Shown piece after piece: positions 1 to 9,166 of a stretch of 39,358 bases of DNA. Positions within the stretch are counted from its first letter, which is position 1. Each line of letters starts with the position of its first letter. Made by a program: the position numbers and the translations under genes. The DNA lies in NCBI GenBank assembly GCA_009937615.1, contig JAACFB010000039.1, positions 1-39,358 on the forward strand, given 5' to 3'. A model generated the notes under the pieces. The model worked only from the letters and a program-made list of their open reading frames with translations. It was not told the DNA's origin and ran no database searches. The stretch is from Gammaproteobacteria bacterium. Its GTDB lineage: Bacteria; Pseudomonadota; Gammaproteobacteria; Steroidobacterales; Woeseiaceae.

Positions 1-1
1 G

Positions 2-49
2 CCCAGGGCCTTTACACTGGCCAAGTCATATTTCGACGGTGCCCGTTAG
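2..49 (+). other. possible 3' tail of a plus-strand gene
   Basis: The frame starting at base 2 is open from the window edge to a TAG at 47-49 and reads PRAFTLAKSYFDGAR, which is protein-like. It would converge on the hydrolase gene that ends at base 70. Fifteen codons are too few to prove coding or to name a product. Confidence 0.2.
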
Positions 50-69
50 CGACGTCTTGTTCGGCCAGG

Positions 70-798
70 CTAGTCATCCGGCAGTTCGAAACTGCCGGTC
101 TGAAGGAATCGAATCGTCAGCTCTATCGGCTTTTGCATGCGCATCAGGAACGCGTGCGAATGTTCGACGACGACGAAGTCATCCATGCCCTCGAGCCGCG
201 TGTCGAATACCGACACCTTACCGTCGTCGGGATCTTCGAGCACCGCGGAACCGACCGGGTCGATCGTTCGGGAACCGGCGATTACCCCCAGCTCGAAATC
301 AGCCGGCCCCAGCGCCAGCGGCACGCTCGCCTCGCCTTTCCCGAGCTGACGGCCGGCGGGACCGTTGATCCAGTCGAAACCCGGCAAGCCGCCCAGTTCG
401 TCTGCGGCATCGCTGCCTTGGTTGGGCGGCCCCAGCATCACCACGCGACCCAGCTCTGGAATCTCGTGTTCATTAAGGTACTGGCGTACGAGAATACCGC
501 CGAGAGAATGGGCAACGAAGTGAATGCGGCTTAACCCCGCGGTTCGGCGGCACCCAAGCAGACCCTCGTCGACCACCAGCGGCGCGAGCTCTTCTATGGT
601 CAGTTCGCGCGACGGATAATCGATATTGACGACTGAATAACCCGCCTCGTCGAGCCGCTGCTCCATCTTGTCCATTGATGCGGATGTTCGCGCGAGCCCA
701 TGCAGCAGAATGACGCACTCCACCGACTCCCCGGTCCCGGCCGAAGCTGCGGCCACGGCCGCAAGCAGCAACAAAAGTGCGACCGGGCGCTGAGACAT
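70..798 (-). CDS. secreted alpha/beta hydrolase (lipase/esterase-like)
   Basis: A 242-residue protein with an N-terminal signal-like hydrophobic stretch (residues 6-20, ending near ASAGTG), so it is probably exported to the periplasm. The alpha/beta-hydrolase core is visible: LLHGL at 31-35 supplies the oxyanion loop, AHSLGG at 96-101 is the nucleophile elbow with Ser98, an Asp around 191-192 and a late His in EHSHAF (about 213-215) complete a plausible triad. This arrangement is typical of lipase/acyltransferase-type hydrolases acting on ester bonds; the substrate cannot be read from the sequence. The ATG overlaps by one base the stop of the YjdF-like gene upstream (TGATG), so the two are translationally coupled and belong to the operon that begins with the 1371-residue membrane protein. 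Confidence 0.8.
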   Translation of the reverse strand: MSQRPVALLLLLAAVAAASAGTGESVECVILLHGLARTSASMDKMEQRLDEAGYSVVNIDYPSRELTIEELAPLVVDEGLLGCRRTAGLSRIHFVAHSLGGILVRQYLNEHEIPELGRVVMLGPPNQGSDAADELGGLPGFDWINGPAGRQLGKGEASVPLALGPADFELGVIAGSRTIDPVGSAVLEDPDDGKVSVFDTRLEGMDDFVVVEHSHAFLMRMQKPIELTIRFLQTGSFELPDD

Positions 799-1418
799 CA
801 GCTCGAGATGAATCCGGCATCGCGCAGCTGCCGGTCATGCAGTCGGCCCAGCAGCAGTAGCGCCATGATGGCACCGATCAGCGCCGTCCACATGTCCGCC
901 TGCGTATCCCAGACATAGCCTTGCAGCGACAGGAACGCCTCGGCGGATTCGCCTGATGCGATCGCGACCCACCACTCGATCAGCTCGTAGAATGCCGCGA
1001 CAGCCAGACAGAAGCAGGCAATGAAGAAATTGCGCCAGCCGGCAAAGTTGAACACGTTGAGTCGAATGACGATTTCCCGCGCGATGATGGCGGGGACGAA
1101 GCCCTGCACGAGATGCCCGAGCTTGTCGTAGTTGTTTCGCGACTGGTCGAACGCATCGCGAACCCAGTCACCCAGTGGAACCTCCGCATAGGTGTAATGA
1201 CCGCCCACCATCAGGATGATGCAGTGCGCCAGGATCAGGACGTACGTCAGTCGCGTGAGCGGGAAACGCTCGCGCGTAAACCACAGGATTACGGCACCGA
1301 TCAGCGCCGGAAACACCTCGAGTATCCAGATCACATAGTCGAACGGCCGATACACCGACCACGCCAGGACGCCGACGAAAACCGCGATCCAGGTCCAGCG
1401 CATCACCGAATGATTCAT
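798..1418 (-). CDS. YjdF/DUF2238-like inner-membrane protein
   Basis: About 206 residues when started at the ATG at 1418, which overlaps the stop of the upstream gene as ATGA; the open frame runs further upstream but that part lies inside the neighbour. The protein has about six hydrophobic segments (for example WIAVFVGVLAWSVY, VFPALIGAVILWF, LTYVLILAHCIILMVGGHY, FFIACFCLAVAAFYELIEWW, MWTALIGAIMALLLLG). The order GHYTYAEVPLGDW, YDKLGHLVQGF and YELIEWW, plus a late DTQADMW, matches the YjdF family (DUF2238), a conserved but poorly characterised group of bacterial membrane proteins. Conserved His, Glu and Asp residues near the membrane surface suggest a polar or metal site, which is inference. 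It sits in a tightly coupled three-gene operon with the hydrolase and the large membrane protein. Confidence 0.82.
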   Translation of the reverse strand: MNHSVMRWTWIAVFVGVLAWSVYRPFDYVIWILEVFPALIGAVILWFTRERFPLTRLTYVLILAHCIILMVGGHYTYAEVPLGDWVRDAFDQSRNNYDKLGHLVQGFVPAIIAREIVIRLNVFNFAGWRNFFIACFCLAVAAFYELIEWWVAIASGESAEAFLSLQGYVWDTQADMWTALIGAIMALLLLGRLHDRQLRDAGFISS

Positions 1419-4400
1419 CGGGCGTCTCCCGGCGCACCGGGCGCGGCCGCCTTTCTTGGCCGCCAGTATCCGTTGCTGGAAAAGCAGGTCCAAACCCAGG
1501 GCAGCCATCGCAAAAGCGCGAAGCTCAACCACAGCGCCCAGGCGAGTATCAAAACCTTGTAGATCCAGAGTGGGACGGACCAGGCCACGGCCGTCGGCAA
1601 CACCGTCGTGCTGCGATCTGCAAACCAGCTCAGCGAGTTGCCGGCAGAGCCATTACCCGTTACGTGCATGTCCGGTGTACCGAGCAGCCCCCCCGGAAGG
1701 CTGGCCACGATTGCGATGAGCGCCGTGATCGTCAGGCCGGCAATGGCGACTTGTGCTGCATTGAACCGCCACCACAGCTTTCCGTCATGCCAACGCTCAC
1801 GCGCGCCGCAAACCAGCAGCCAGGTAACGACCCAGCCCAGCACGGGCCAGCTAAAGGTGCTGAATCCGAGACCCAGCAGCAGCCAGTGCCGTGTCCCGAG
1901 AGGGGTCAGATCGACGCGTCCCAGGATGACGGCAAACAACAGGAGGACCGCGAGTTCCGACCAGTACAGGACAGCTGGTCCTAATCGCGGTCCGTTGGTT
2001 GCGAGCAACCAGCGGCTTCCGGGTAACTCGAGCTTTAGCGAAATATTGCTTGCCGGAGCACCGATATCGACGTCGGGCATGCTCGTACGCAATCCGAGAT
2101 CGCCGGCCGTTCGCCAGGAAATGTCGACGTTGTGCTCGCCGGGCAGTATCGGCATCGTCAGCTCTCCGGCTTCGGCGCGCAGCGGTTCAAGCCGACCGTC
2201 GATACGCACCTCGCTTACCTCGGCATCGGCAGGCAGCTTCACTACGTGCTGAGCGCCGCGTGTGCTGCGGTAGGCGAGCGCAAGCCTCGAATCGCTGGAA
2301 CGGCTGCCCTGGGTGACGCTGAGCTCGACCGAGTCGAATGCCAGGGTCGAGCCGGAGCTGGCCTCGGGCCGCTCCGCATCAATGGTCAGGCTCTCGCCGC
2401 CGCGCGGGAAGAATTCGGCGACCCGGGTCTGCGCGTCGGGTTGAAAATTCTCACTTTCCGGCACACCGCTGAAACCCACATGCCAGATACTGCCAACGCC
2501 AACGCGCCATTTCTCTTGCCAGGGCATCGCCGCTTCAAGACCGACGACCAGCGGCGACTTGCGCGGCAGACTGGAAGACCAGGTCACGAAATTCTGATCG
2601 GGCCGCATCGAAACCAGGGCCCGGCCATCCTCGACGACGACGCCGTCGGTCAGGACCGATTCGCCATCGATCAAGGGCACCTCGAGCGTCAGCGCCCCCT
2701 GCGCCGGCGCCACCCGGACGACGGTCGTGCTTACGCTCCAGTCGAGATCAAGGCGTATCGTTCGGGTTATTTCCGCGAAAGGGGGGAATCGGCTGCTTTC
2801 CCAGCGCACCGTTGATTCCGCACTGCCGTCCTGCTGCAGACGGGTCAGCTGCAGCGAACCCGCGAGCAGACGGCGGTCTTTGATCCCGGAAACCAACCAG
2901 CCATCGCTCTCGATGCCGATCACGCGAGGCGGTGCGGGGAACGGTACCTCGATGCTATCGACGTCCGCGAGTGGGCCGCTCAATGTGATCTCATGACGGC
3001 CCTTTGCAAGACTGGCCCACAGCGACTGACCCGGCCCGCGCAACACCTGCCCCGCATTGCTGCCATCGACAACGATCGCGGTCGGTCGCCAGCCCTGTTC
3101 CGAGCCCGGCAACGGCACGGCTATGTCCGCAAGTGCATCTATGCTCAAAACCATGCGCAGACCGCCGCGCTCGACATCGACGTCAGCCGCAACGATCTCT
3201 GCGCAGCGCGGCGTGCACGCGGGCGGCTCGAGCAAACGCCTCTCGAGTTCCTGCAAGAGCTCGGGATCCGGCATCTGCGCATCGGCGACCGGGCTCACTC
3301 CCATCATCAGTGTCAGTAACCCGGCGGCCAGCAGGCTGCCAGCCTGCGCCGAACCAATCCTGATCCCGCCCGGAAGCACGAAGCGCCGTTTCAGAAACTC
3401 GGCGGCGAGAATAGTCGCGAACAACAACAGCAGCAGCACTTCGACGAAGCGCAACGCCGTGACGGCCCAGCGAGGGAGAATCATGAGCCGCATTGTTTGG
3501 TCCGCATCAACCGGCCCGCTCCAGCTCAGGAAATAGCTGTTCCAGCGCCATGACGGCTTTCCGAGCCCTGCCTGGACGACCTCGTTTGGCGCGTAACGCG
3601 CGTAGGCATAGCCGTCCCCCCGGCTCGGCGAAACGAGGTCGATGCCCTCGGCGGCGGCTTGCGGGCGACCCGCGGAGCTGATCGTCCGCAGTTCCCGAAG
3701 GACGGTCCCAGAACGCTTGGCCTCGTCGGCTTCGGACAGTTGACCGGCAAACTCGGGTACCGGCTCGGTCGCCGGCGCCCTCAGATCGGCGAGCTGCGCG
3801 GAGCGCGGCGCCCCATACTGGAACTCTAGCTGCGGGTAGATAGCGATTCGCAGCTGGCTTGCGATAAACGGCACGAGCGCTAGCACCAGCAGCACAATAC
3901 TGATCCCCTGGTAGGTTCGGACCGCCTGTAGGAGCCGCCCGGGCGGTGAAGCACGCAGCAAGGCGACGACGACCAGCAGATTAAGCCAAAGCCACGACGG
4001 TGCATTGAGCTCATGAAAACTCAGCGTGAGCGCCGCGAGCGCGACGATCCCGGCCGTGCGCCCAAACAGGCGCCACGTCCCGATCGTAATGATCAACACG
4101 AGAAAAAAGTCGAGAAGCTGCCACTGGCTCGCCCAGCTTTGCGGCGCATTGTCGGCGCCCGGCGCGGCCAGTAATTTGTGGCCGGGTGGCAGATTCAGCT
4201 CCGTCGAGATTCCCATAAAACGCGCGTCCCAGCCGGCCACCTGGAGAGCGCCCCTCGATTCAGCCCTGGCGAGTGCATTTACGTCGACGCGGCTGCGGCG
4301 CAGTTCGATTCCTGTTTGCGTGTCATCGCCACCTTTTGTTATCAACAGGTTCTCATCACCTTCGGTAGCACTCACCAGCGTAAAAGGCGTTCCCATATCA

Positions 4401-5530
4401 AGACGCCAGCCCGTGCGCATCGTGCCACCGATGTCATCACTGACCATGAATCCCGCGCCGTCGAAGTCGAGCCACATTTGTCGCTTGAGGGTCAGCTCGT
4501 TGTCGGCCGCAACGATGCCGCGACTGCGCTCGCCGATCTGCAGCGATTCTCCGGCCCCGATGCGAAAAGCCGGCAGTTGCGACCAGGGCCCGGGCACGTC
4601 GGCCTGCTCCGGATTTACGGGTGGCAGTCCCTCTGCCACGGTCACGCGGAGCCGGTCGTTCGACTGGTAACTCCAGATTTCGGTGTTGGGCAGATTGTTT
4701 TCCGCCTCGGGCAGGCTCAGCGCATTGACAGCGCCAGGACCCCTGGCGGTCAGCTCGATCACCCAGCTGCCCGGCCGGACCTGCACTCGCAGCTTGCCAT
4801 CTGGCTCAAGCCGCGCCGGCAGCGGACTGCTTATCGTCAGCGGCACGAACTCGTCAGGCAATATCGGGCCAAACAATTCTTCGCGAACACCGCCTGCTAC
4901 GTTGACTCGCAGTTGCGTGATGAGCCGCGTGGGTACGTTGTCACCGACGAGCCTGTAGACCTTGGTCTCAACGAGGTCGCGAGCCCCGGTCTCGGCCGTG
5001 CGCTCGCCGAGGAAAATGCCGTTTCCCGTTCGCTCGGGCCGTGCGACCGGCTGGTCATTGACGGTCAATGAGACGAGACCCGTGCGGACCGGCACCTGCA
5101 TCACGCCTGGCATGTCGTCCCACTCGAAGGTGCCCGACAAGCGGTATTCCCCGGGACCGAGGCGCACGTTTGGTACGTTACCGCGGGCGACAACCTCAAT
5201 CGCACGCCCGTTGGCGCTCACGCGGTGCGGCCAGTACTCGCTGTTGCCGGGCAAAGGAAGCCACTGCTCGTCCGCATAGACCGTCCATAACTGCGTAAAA
5301 CTGCCGCTAGTCGCATCAACGCGCAGCTCGAGCCGCCCGGGCCATGCGCAGATGAAATCTCCCTGCTGCGCCGCCGTCCGGTCGAAGAAGAACGGGCAAT
5401 CGCGATAGCCCTTGTCCTTGAGCACCCACTCCTGCCAGTCACGGAGCGCCTCGGGAACATAAACTTCCTGGGACTGGGCGGTGGCCGGAAGCAGCAGCGA
5501 GATGATAAACAGCCTGACTATCAGGGACAT
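1415..5530 (-). CDS. large two-module inner-membrane protein of unknown function (1371 aa)
   Basis: Not recognised as a known family. I start at the ATG at 5530, preceded by GGGAG at good spacing, because it opens with a signal peptide (MSLIVRLFIISLLLPATAQS); the frame continues 53 codons upstream with no coding character. Residues 21-470 are beta-rich, Trp-rich and probably periplasmic. Hydrophobic helices lie at about 472-525, 541-560 and 689-712. A second hydrophobic stretch at about 730-752 ends like a signal peptide (VADAQ) and is followed by another extracytoplasmic region (753-1185) and helices at about 1190-1240, 1258-1280 and 1308-1345. The halves resemble each other: LNLPPGHKLLAAPGAD with helices after it, against LELPGSRWLLATNGPR with helices after it, and each half ends with an LSW motif before its last helices. 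This looks like fusion of duplicated units. Its stop overlaps the start of the YjdF-like gene (ATGA), so it leads that operon. A role in envelope biogenesis is only a guess. Confidence 0.85.
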   Translation of the reverse strand: MSLIVRLFIISLLLPATAQSQEVYVPEALRDWQEWVLKDKGYRDCPFFFDRTAAQQGDFICAWPGRLELRVDATSGSFTQLWTVYADEQWLPLPGNSEYWPHRVSANGRAIEVVARGNVPNVRLGPGEYRLSGTFEWDDMPGVMQVPVRTGLVSLTVNDQPVARPERTGNGIFLGERTAETGARDLVETKVYRLVGDNVPTRLITQLRVNVAGGVREELFGPILPDEFVPLTISSPLPARLEPDGKLRVQVRPGSWVIELTARGPGAVNALSLPEAENNLPNTEIWSYQSNDRLRVTVAEGLPPVNPEQADVPGPWSQLPAFRIGAGESLQIGERSRGIVAADNELTLKRQMWLDFDGAGFMVSDDIGGTMRTGWRLDMGTPFTLVSATEGDENLLITKGGDDTQTGIELRRSRVDVNALARAESRGALQVAGWDARFMGISTELNLPPGHKLLAAPGADNAPQSWASQWQLLDFFLVLIITIGTWRLFGRTAGIVALAALTLSFHELNAPSWLWLNLLVVVALLRASPPGRLLQAVRTYQGISIVLLVLALVPFIASQLRIAIYPQLEFQYGAPRSAQLADLRAPATEPVPEFAGQLSEADEAKRSGTVLRELRTISSAGRPQAAAEGIDLVSPSRGDGYAYARYAPNEVVQAGLGKPSWRWNSYFLSWSGPVDADQTMRLMILPRWAVTALRFVEVLLLLLFATILAAEFLKRRFVLPGGIRIGSAQAGSLLAAGLLTLMMGVSPVADAQMPDPELLQELERRLLEPPACTPRCAEIVAADVDVERGGLRMVLSIDALADIAVPLPGSEQGWRPTAIVVDGSNAGQVLRGPGQSLWASLAKGRHEITLSGPLADVDSIEVPFPAPPRVIGIESDGWLVSGIKDRRLLAGSLQLTRLQQDGSAESTVRWESSRFPPFAEITRTIRLDLDWSVSTTVVRVAPAQGALTLEVPLIDGESVLTDGVVVEDGRALVSMRPDQNFVTWSSSLPRKSPLVVGLEAAMPWQEKWRVGVGSIWHVGFSGVPESENFQPDAQTRVAEFFPRGGESLTIDAERPEASSGSTLAFDSVELSVTQGSRSSDSRLALAYRSTRGAQHVVKLPADAEVSEVRIDGRLEPLRAEAGELTMPILPGEHNVDISWRTAGDLGLRTSMPDVDIGAPASNISLKLELPGSRWLLATNGPRLGPAVLYWSELAVLLLFAVILGRVDLTPLGTRHWLLLGLGFSTFSWPVLGWVVTWLLVCGARERWHDGKLWWRFNAAQVAIAGLTITALIAIVASLPGGLLGTPDMHVTGNGSAGNSLSWFADRSTTVLPTAVAWSVPLWIYKVLILAWALWLSFALLRWLPWVWTCFSSNGYWRPRKAAAPGAPGDAR

Positions 5531-5615
5531 GATCGACTCCCAGGGAGCGTAATGGCAATTACTATACGTAAACGCCGCGACTCTGGCATTCGGGTTAAGC
5601 GACTTGGACCGGCAC

Positions 5616-5822
5616 CTAGTAATGTGGCGGTCGCTCGTCGGGAGGCGCCGGCTCCGGTGACGATTCTGCGATGCTCCGCACGCGCTCAATCAACGCCTCA
5701 AACAGGTCCTCCAGGCGCATGATAGTGCTCTGCTGTGCCGTAACGACGTCGTTGAGCTCCTGTAATAACTGGTCCTGGTGAGCCAGCTTGCTCTCAATGT
5801 CAACCAGGCGATCTTCGCTCAT
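5616..5822 (-). CDS. slyX: SlyX family protein
   Basis: A 68-residue acidic protein starting at ATG 5822. It is almost entirely one predicted coiled coil (residues about 5-50: ESKLAHQDQLLQELNDVV and onward) followed by a proline-rich tail ending in PDERPPHY. The coiled coil plus the terminal PPHY is the hallmark of SlyX, a small conserved proteobacterial protein of unknown molecular function. The open frame extends upstream to 5900, but that part is the intergenic region shared with uup and lacks SlyX character. It lies divergent from uup, with 78 bases between the two starts, which must hold both promoters. Confidence 0.88.
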   Translation of the reverse strand: MSEDRLVDIESKLAHQDQLLQELNDVVTAQQSTIMRLEDLFEALIERVRSIAESSPEPAPPDERPPHY

Positions 5823-5900
5823 GTTAGCCTCTCGTTCGGGTCTCACTGAATGTCGCGCGCCGTGGCGCGCACCGCTATTAACCCACAAATCCGGTTTCAA

Positions 5901-7805
5901 ATGTCTATTTTGCGCTTCGATGGTGTCTCGCTCGAATTCGGCGATCAGGTCATACTGACCAACGCGGAACTTGCCATCGAGACGGGCGAACGAATCTGCC
6001 TGATCGGCCGTAACGGCGCGGGCAAATCGACGACTTTAAAGCTCATCACGGGTGAGATCGAACCCGATCGTGGCGAAGTCGTGCGCGGCCAGAATCTCAT
6101 TACCAGCGTGCTGGCGCAGGATCTTCCCGAAGCGATGGACCAGCCGGTGCGTGACGTCGTGCGCTCCGGATTGACCGAGATCGAAAAATTACTCGAACAA
6201 TACCGGCAGCAGTCGAAGCTTGAATTGGACCGCGAGGGACTGCTCGGGCTCGAAACGCTGCATTCGAAAATCGATGCGCATGATGGCTGGCACATTGAAC
6301 AGCGCGTTGAAGAGACCATGACCGACCTGGCTCTTCCTGCCGATAAAAAGATGTTCGAACTGTCCGGTGGCTGGCGCCGGCGCGTCGCCCTCGCGAAGGC
6401 GCTGGTGCAGAAGCCCGATCTGCTGCTGCTTGACGAACCAACCAATCACCTCGACATCGCAACGATCAAGTGGCTCGAAGACCGCATTTACAATTTTCCC
6501 GGAGCGGTTTTGTTCATTACCCACGATCGGGCATTTCTGCAGCGGCTCGCCACCCGCATACTCGAGATCGATCGCGGCAAATTGACGAGCTGGCCCGGCG
6601 ACTATGATAACTACCTGATTAGAAAAGAAAAAATACTTGAAGATGAAGAGGCGGCGAACACACGCTTTGACAAGAAACTGGCGCAGGAAGAAGTTTGGAT
6701 TCGTCAGGGTATCAAGGCCCGTCGCACCCGCAACGAGGGGCGGGCGCGAGCGCTCGCAAGGATGCGGGAGCAGCGCGAGCAGCGAATCAAGCGGGACGAC
6801 CGCGCGCGCATTCACATCGAAGAAGCCGAGCAATCGGGTCGCAAGGTCATTCGTGCCCGCAGCGTCAGTTACGGTTACGGCAGCGATCATTTGATCGAAG
6901 ACTTTTCGATCACGATTATGCGCGGTGACCGGATCGGCCTGATCGGCAATAACGGAGTCGGCAAAACGACCCTGCTGCGTCTTCTGCTTGGCGAGCTCGA
7001 GCCACAGTCGGGCACGATCAAGCCCGGGACGAATCTCGTGGTTGGCTACTTCGACCAGCTGCGCCAGGCACTGGACCCCGAAAAGTCAGTGGCCTACAAC
7101 GTCGGCGAGGGCAGAACGCACATCAAGCTCAATGGTAAAGACCGGCATATCGTCGGCTACTTGAAAGGTTTCCTGTTCAGCCCGAAGCGCTCCATGCTGC
7201 CGGTAAAAGCACTGTCGGGAGGCGAGCGCAATCGCGTCATTCTGGCAAAACTGTTCACTCAGCCAGCCAATCTGCTGGTTCTCGATGAACCCACGAATGA
7301 CCTCGACATCGAGACCCTGGAAGTACTCGAGCACAGGCTTTGCGAGTTCAACGGTACCCTGATCGTCGTGAGCCACGACCGCGAATTCCTGGACAATGTC
7401 GTCACCAGCACGATCGTCTTCGAGGAAGACGGTCATATCCAGGAGTATGTCGGTGGCTACACGGACTGGCTGCGGCAGGGACACGCATTGGCCGAAACCG
7501 ACAATCCGTTCGCCACCACTTCTTCCGTGCAGGCCGCGGCAGAGCGCCGCACACCAAAAAAGCCCAACAAGCTGAGCTACATGGATCAGCGGGAGCTCGA
7601 TCATCTTCCGGGAGAAATCGAGGCTCTCGAGGCATCGATCGCTGATTTGCAGCAGGTCATGTCCCAGGCTGACTTTTACTCGCAGGAGCACGGCATCGTG
7701 CAGTCAAGACTGCAGGAACTGGCCGACGCACAGGCACTCCTCGAACAGCGCATAGAGCGCTGGGCGGAACTCGAAACGCTGCAATCGGACCTGCGTTCGC
7801 CGTAG
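5901..7805 (+). CDS. uup: ABC-F ATPase, Uup type
   Basis: A soluble 634-residue protein with two ABC ATPase domains and no membrane segments. The first domain has Walker A GRNGAGKS (36-43), signature LSGGW (154-158) and Walker B LLLLDEP (174-180). The second has GNNGVGKTT (349-357), LSGGE (438-442) and LVLDEP (459-464). A charged linker at about 240-310 joins them, as in ABC-F proteins, and a C-terminal coiled coil (about 560-630) is the Uup-specific extension. Uup belongs to the ribosome- and DNA-associated ABC-F group and in E. coli affects transposon excision and ribosome function. The start at 5901 gives the conserved MSILRFDGVSLEFG; the frame is open to 5850, but that part reads like intergenic DNA. 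Confidence 0.93.
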   Translation: MSILRFDGVSLEFGDQVILTNAELAIETGERICLIGRNGAGKSTTLKLITGEIEPDRGEVVRGQNLITSVLAQDLPEAMDQPVRDVVRSGLTEIEKLLEQYRQQSKLELDREGLLGLETLHSKIDAHDGWHIEQRVEETMTDLALPADKKMFELSGGWRRRVALAKALVQKPDLLLLDEPTNHLDIATIKWLEDRIYNFPGAVLFITHDRAFLQRLATRILEIDRGKLTSWPGDYDNYLIRKEKILEDEEAANTRFDKKLAQEEVWIRQGIKARRTRNEGRARALARMREQREQRIKRDDRARIHIEEAEQSGRKVIRARSVSYGYGSDHLIEDFSITIMRGDRIGLIGNNGVGKTTLLRLLLGELEPQSGTIKPGTNLVVGYFDQLRQALDPEKSVAYNVGEGRTHIKLNGKDRHIVGYLKGFLFSPKRSMLPVKALSGGERNRVILAKLFTQPANLLVLDEPTNDLDIETLEVLEHRLCEFNGTLIVVSHDREFLDNVVTSTIVFEEDGHIQEYVGGYTDWLRQGHALAETDNPFATTSSVQAAAERRTPKKPNKLSYMDQRELDHLPGEIEALEASIADLQQVMSQADFYSQEHGIVQSRLQELADAQALLEQRIERWAELETLQSDLRSP

Positions 7806-7831
7806 ATACTAAACTCAGGGAACGCCGCGTG

Positions 7832-8218
7832 TCAGAGCAACTGCAGGAGCAACGCCGCCTGGCAGCCGAAGCCGACCACGAATGACAGAGTACGAACCCA
7901 GGGAATCGCAAACCCGTAGGCTGCAAAATGCACGACGCGAGCCCAAAAGTAGATGCTGCAGGCCATCACTGTCGTCTCGTTGCTGATGCCGGCCGCATTC
8001 AGAATCAGCACGACAGCCGCGAATATGACGAGATTTTCAACGGCATTGTAATGCGCCGCTTTCATTCTGCTTGCCCAACCGGCGAGCGGCGCCGGATCCT
8101 CGGGGTAGCCTACTGCGTCGGCGATGCCGCGGCTGGCGATCGTATTGAGAATATAGGGAACCCACATTACCGCTGTGAGTGCCGTCACCCAGGTCAGACT
8201 GGTTAATTCGCTCGTCAT
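7832..8218 (-). CDS. MAPEG family membrane protein
   Basis: A 128-residue protein with four hydrophobic helices (about 8-26, 62-78, 84-102 and 106-126). The order is helix, a polar loop with GWASRMKAAHYNAVENL, then ARVVHFAAYGFAIPWVRTLSF, matching bacterial MAPEG proteins (membrane-associated, eicosanoid and glutathione metabolism). The RxxxAxxNxxEN-type segment is the family signature. Bacterial members of this subtype are mostly uncharacterised; glutathione-dependent chemistry is known only from distant relatives. It is the last gene of the nhaA-GNAT-VOC-MAPEG series and converges on uup with 26 bases between the two stops. Confidence 0.85.
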   Translation of the reverse strand: MTSELTSLTWVTALTAVMWVPYILNTIASRGIADAVGYPEDPAPLAGWASRMKAAHYNAVENLVIFAAVVLILNAAGISNETTVMACSIYFWARVVHFAAYGFAIPWVRTLSFVVGFGCQAALLLQLL

Positions 8219-8259
8219 GATTTGTCTCCTCTGTCTTAGCTATCGCTTGTTATGGCCGG

Positions 8260-8652
8260 TCAATCCTGCGCCTGATCCCAGACATTTGCCGTCGCTTCAA
8301 ACCGGCTGTGCACAGGCGGCACCACGCAGAACCGTTGTCCGGTCGGCGCCTCCATGACCCACCAGCTCTTGACCCTGCCGATCTTGCGAGCGCCAATCGC
8401 TTCCAGCCTCTCAGCCTCGGCGTCGATATCGTCCGCCTCGATATCAAGATGCACCCGGCTTTCATGATCGACCTTCTGCACTTCGACATAGGTCTCTCCC
8501 TCTGGCGCAGCTAATGAACGATAGATGCCGTCGTCCCCAGCGGGCGGGCCGGCGAGCGGATAGCCCAGGGCAGCGCTCCAAAACTCTGCCGCCTGGTCCA
8601 GGTCTTCGGTCCGGCAATCGATGATGATCCCGGCAAATCGGCTGCGGTGCAT
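8260..8652 (-). CDS. VOC family protein (glyoxalase-like)
   Basis: A 130-residue protein with the beta-alpha-beta-beta-beta repeat pattern of the vicinal oxygen chelate fold: FAGIIIDCRTEDLDQAAEFW at the start, then VHLDIEADDIDAEAERLEAIGA in the middle and WWVMEAPTGQRFCVV near the end. Members include glyoxalases, dioxygenases and resistance proteins; the specific ligand cannot be told here. The spacing to the GNAT gene is a single base, so the two are almost certainly cotranscribed and coupled. Related single-domain glyoxalase-like proteins are common and rarely characterised. Confidence 0.82.
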   Translation of the reverse strand: MHRSRFAGIIIDCRTEDLDQAAEFWSAALGYPLAGPPAGDDGIYRSLAAPEGETYVEVQKVDHESRVHLDIEADDIDAEAERLEAIGARKIGRVKSWWVMEAPTGQRFCVVPPVHSRFEATANVWDQAQD

Positions 8653-8653
8653 G

Positions 8654-9166
8654 TCAGTTCTCCTCTGTGGCGACTGGCCGTGTCAGGTAATCGCAGACGT
8701 CGGCATGCGGCATGCCCTCAGGGTACTCGGCGAGCTCGAACCCCATCGACCGGTAGCATCTTTGTGCGGGCAGGTTGTCGCGAAAAACGAACAGCGAATA
8801 TTCCCGGCAGGAGAACATCGACATGCCCTGGTGCATCAATTCGGCAATGAGCTGCTTGCCGACACCCCGGCCGCGCAGCGACGGCGCAGTGACAAGCCGC
8901 GCCAGGTGAATTCGGGCATCTCTTTCATACAGTTGACCGAACGCGGCAAGGTTGCCGAAAGGGTTGCGCAGGCTGAACGAGGCCGTGCGACGCCAACCGA
9001 TATCTTCCGCAAATGAATGCCGCGTAAACGGATACCGGAAGCCGGGACCACCCCAGATAGCAACGGATTCCTGGTCTGGAAACCACTTCATAAGTTGGTC
9101 GATATCGCGCTCCTCGGCCCGGCACAGCGTGCCGGTCTGGCTGTCGAGGGCGAGCGCCACGGTCAT
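8654..9166 (-). CDS. GNAT family N-acetyltransferase
   Basis: A 170-residue protein with the GNAT fold signature: a late core strand HLARLVTAPSLRGRGVGKQL gives motif A with the acetyl-CoA pyrophosphate-binding RGRGVG, followed by LFVFRDNLPAQRCYRSMGFE, the typical N/AxxxYxxxGF segment of motif B. Acetyl acceptor unknown; RimI-type or small-molecule acetylation are both possible. The start at ATG 9166 overlaps the nhaA stop as ATGA, so it is translationally coupled to nhaA, and the VOC gene follows one base after its stop. Confidence 0.85.
   Translation of the reverse strand: MTVALALDSQTGTLCRAEERDIDQLMKWFPDQESVAIWGGPGFRYPFTRHSFAEDIGWRRTASFSLRNPFGNLAAFGQLYERDARIHLARLVTAPSLRGRGVGKQLIAELMHQGMSMFSCREYSLFVFRDNLPAQRCYRSMGFELAEYPEGMPHADVCDYLTRPVATEEN

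Noticed and set aside
4178-5071. Plus-strand frame of 297 codons opposite the large membrane protein
   Set aside because: Antisense to a protein with a signal peptide, helices and internal duplication; no domain and no ribosome binding site.
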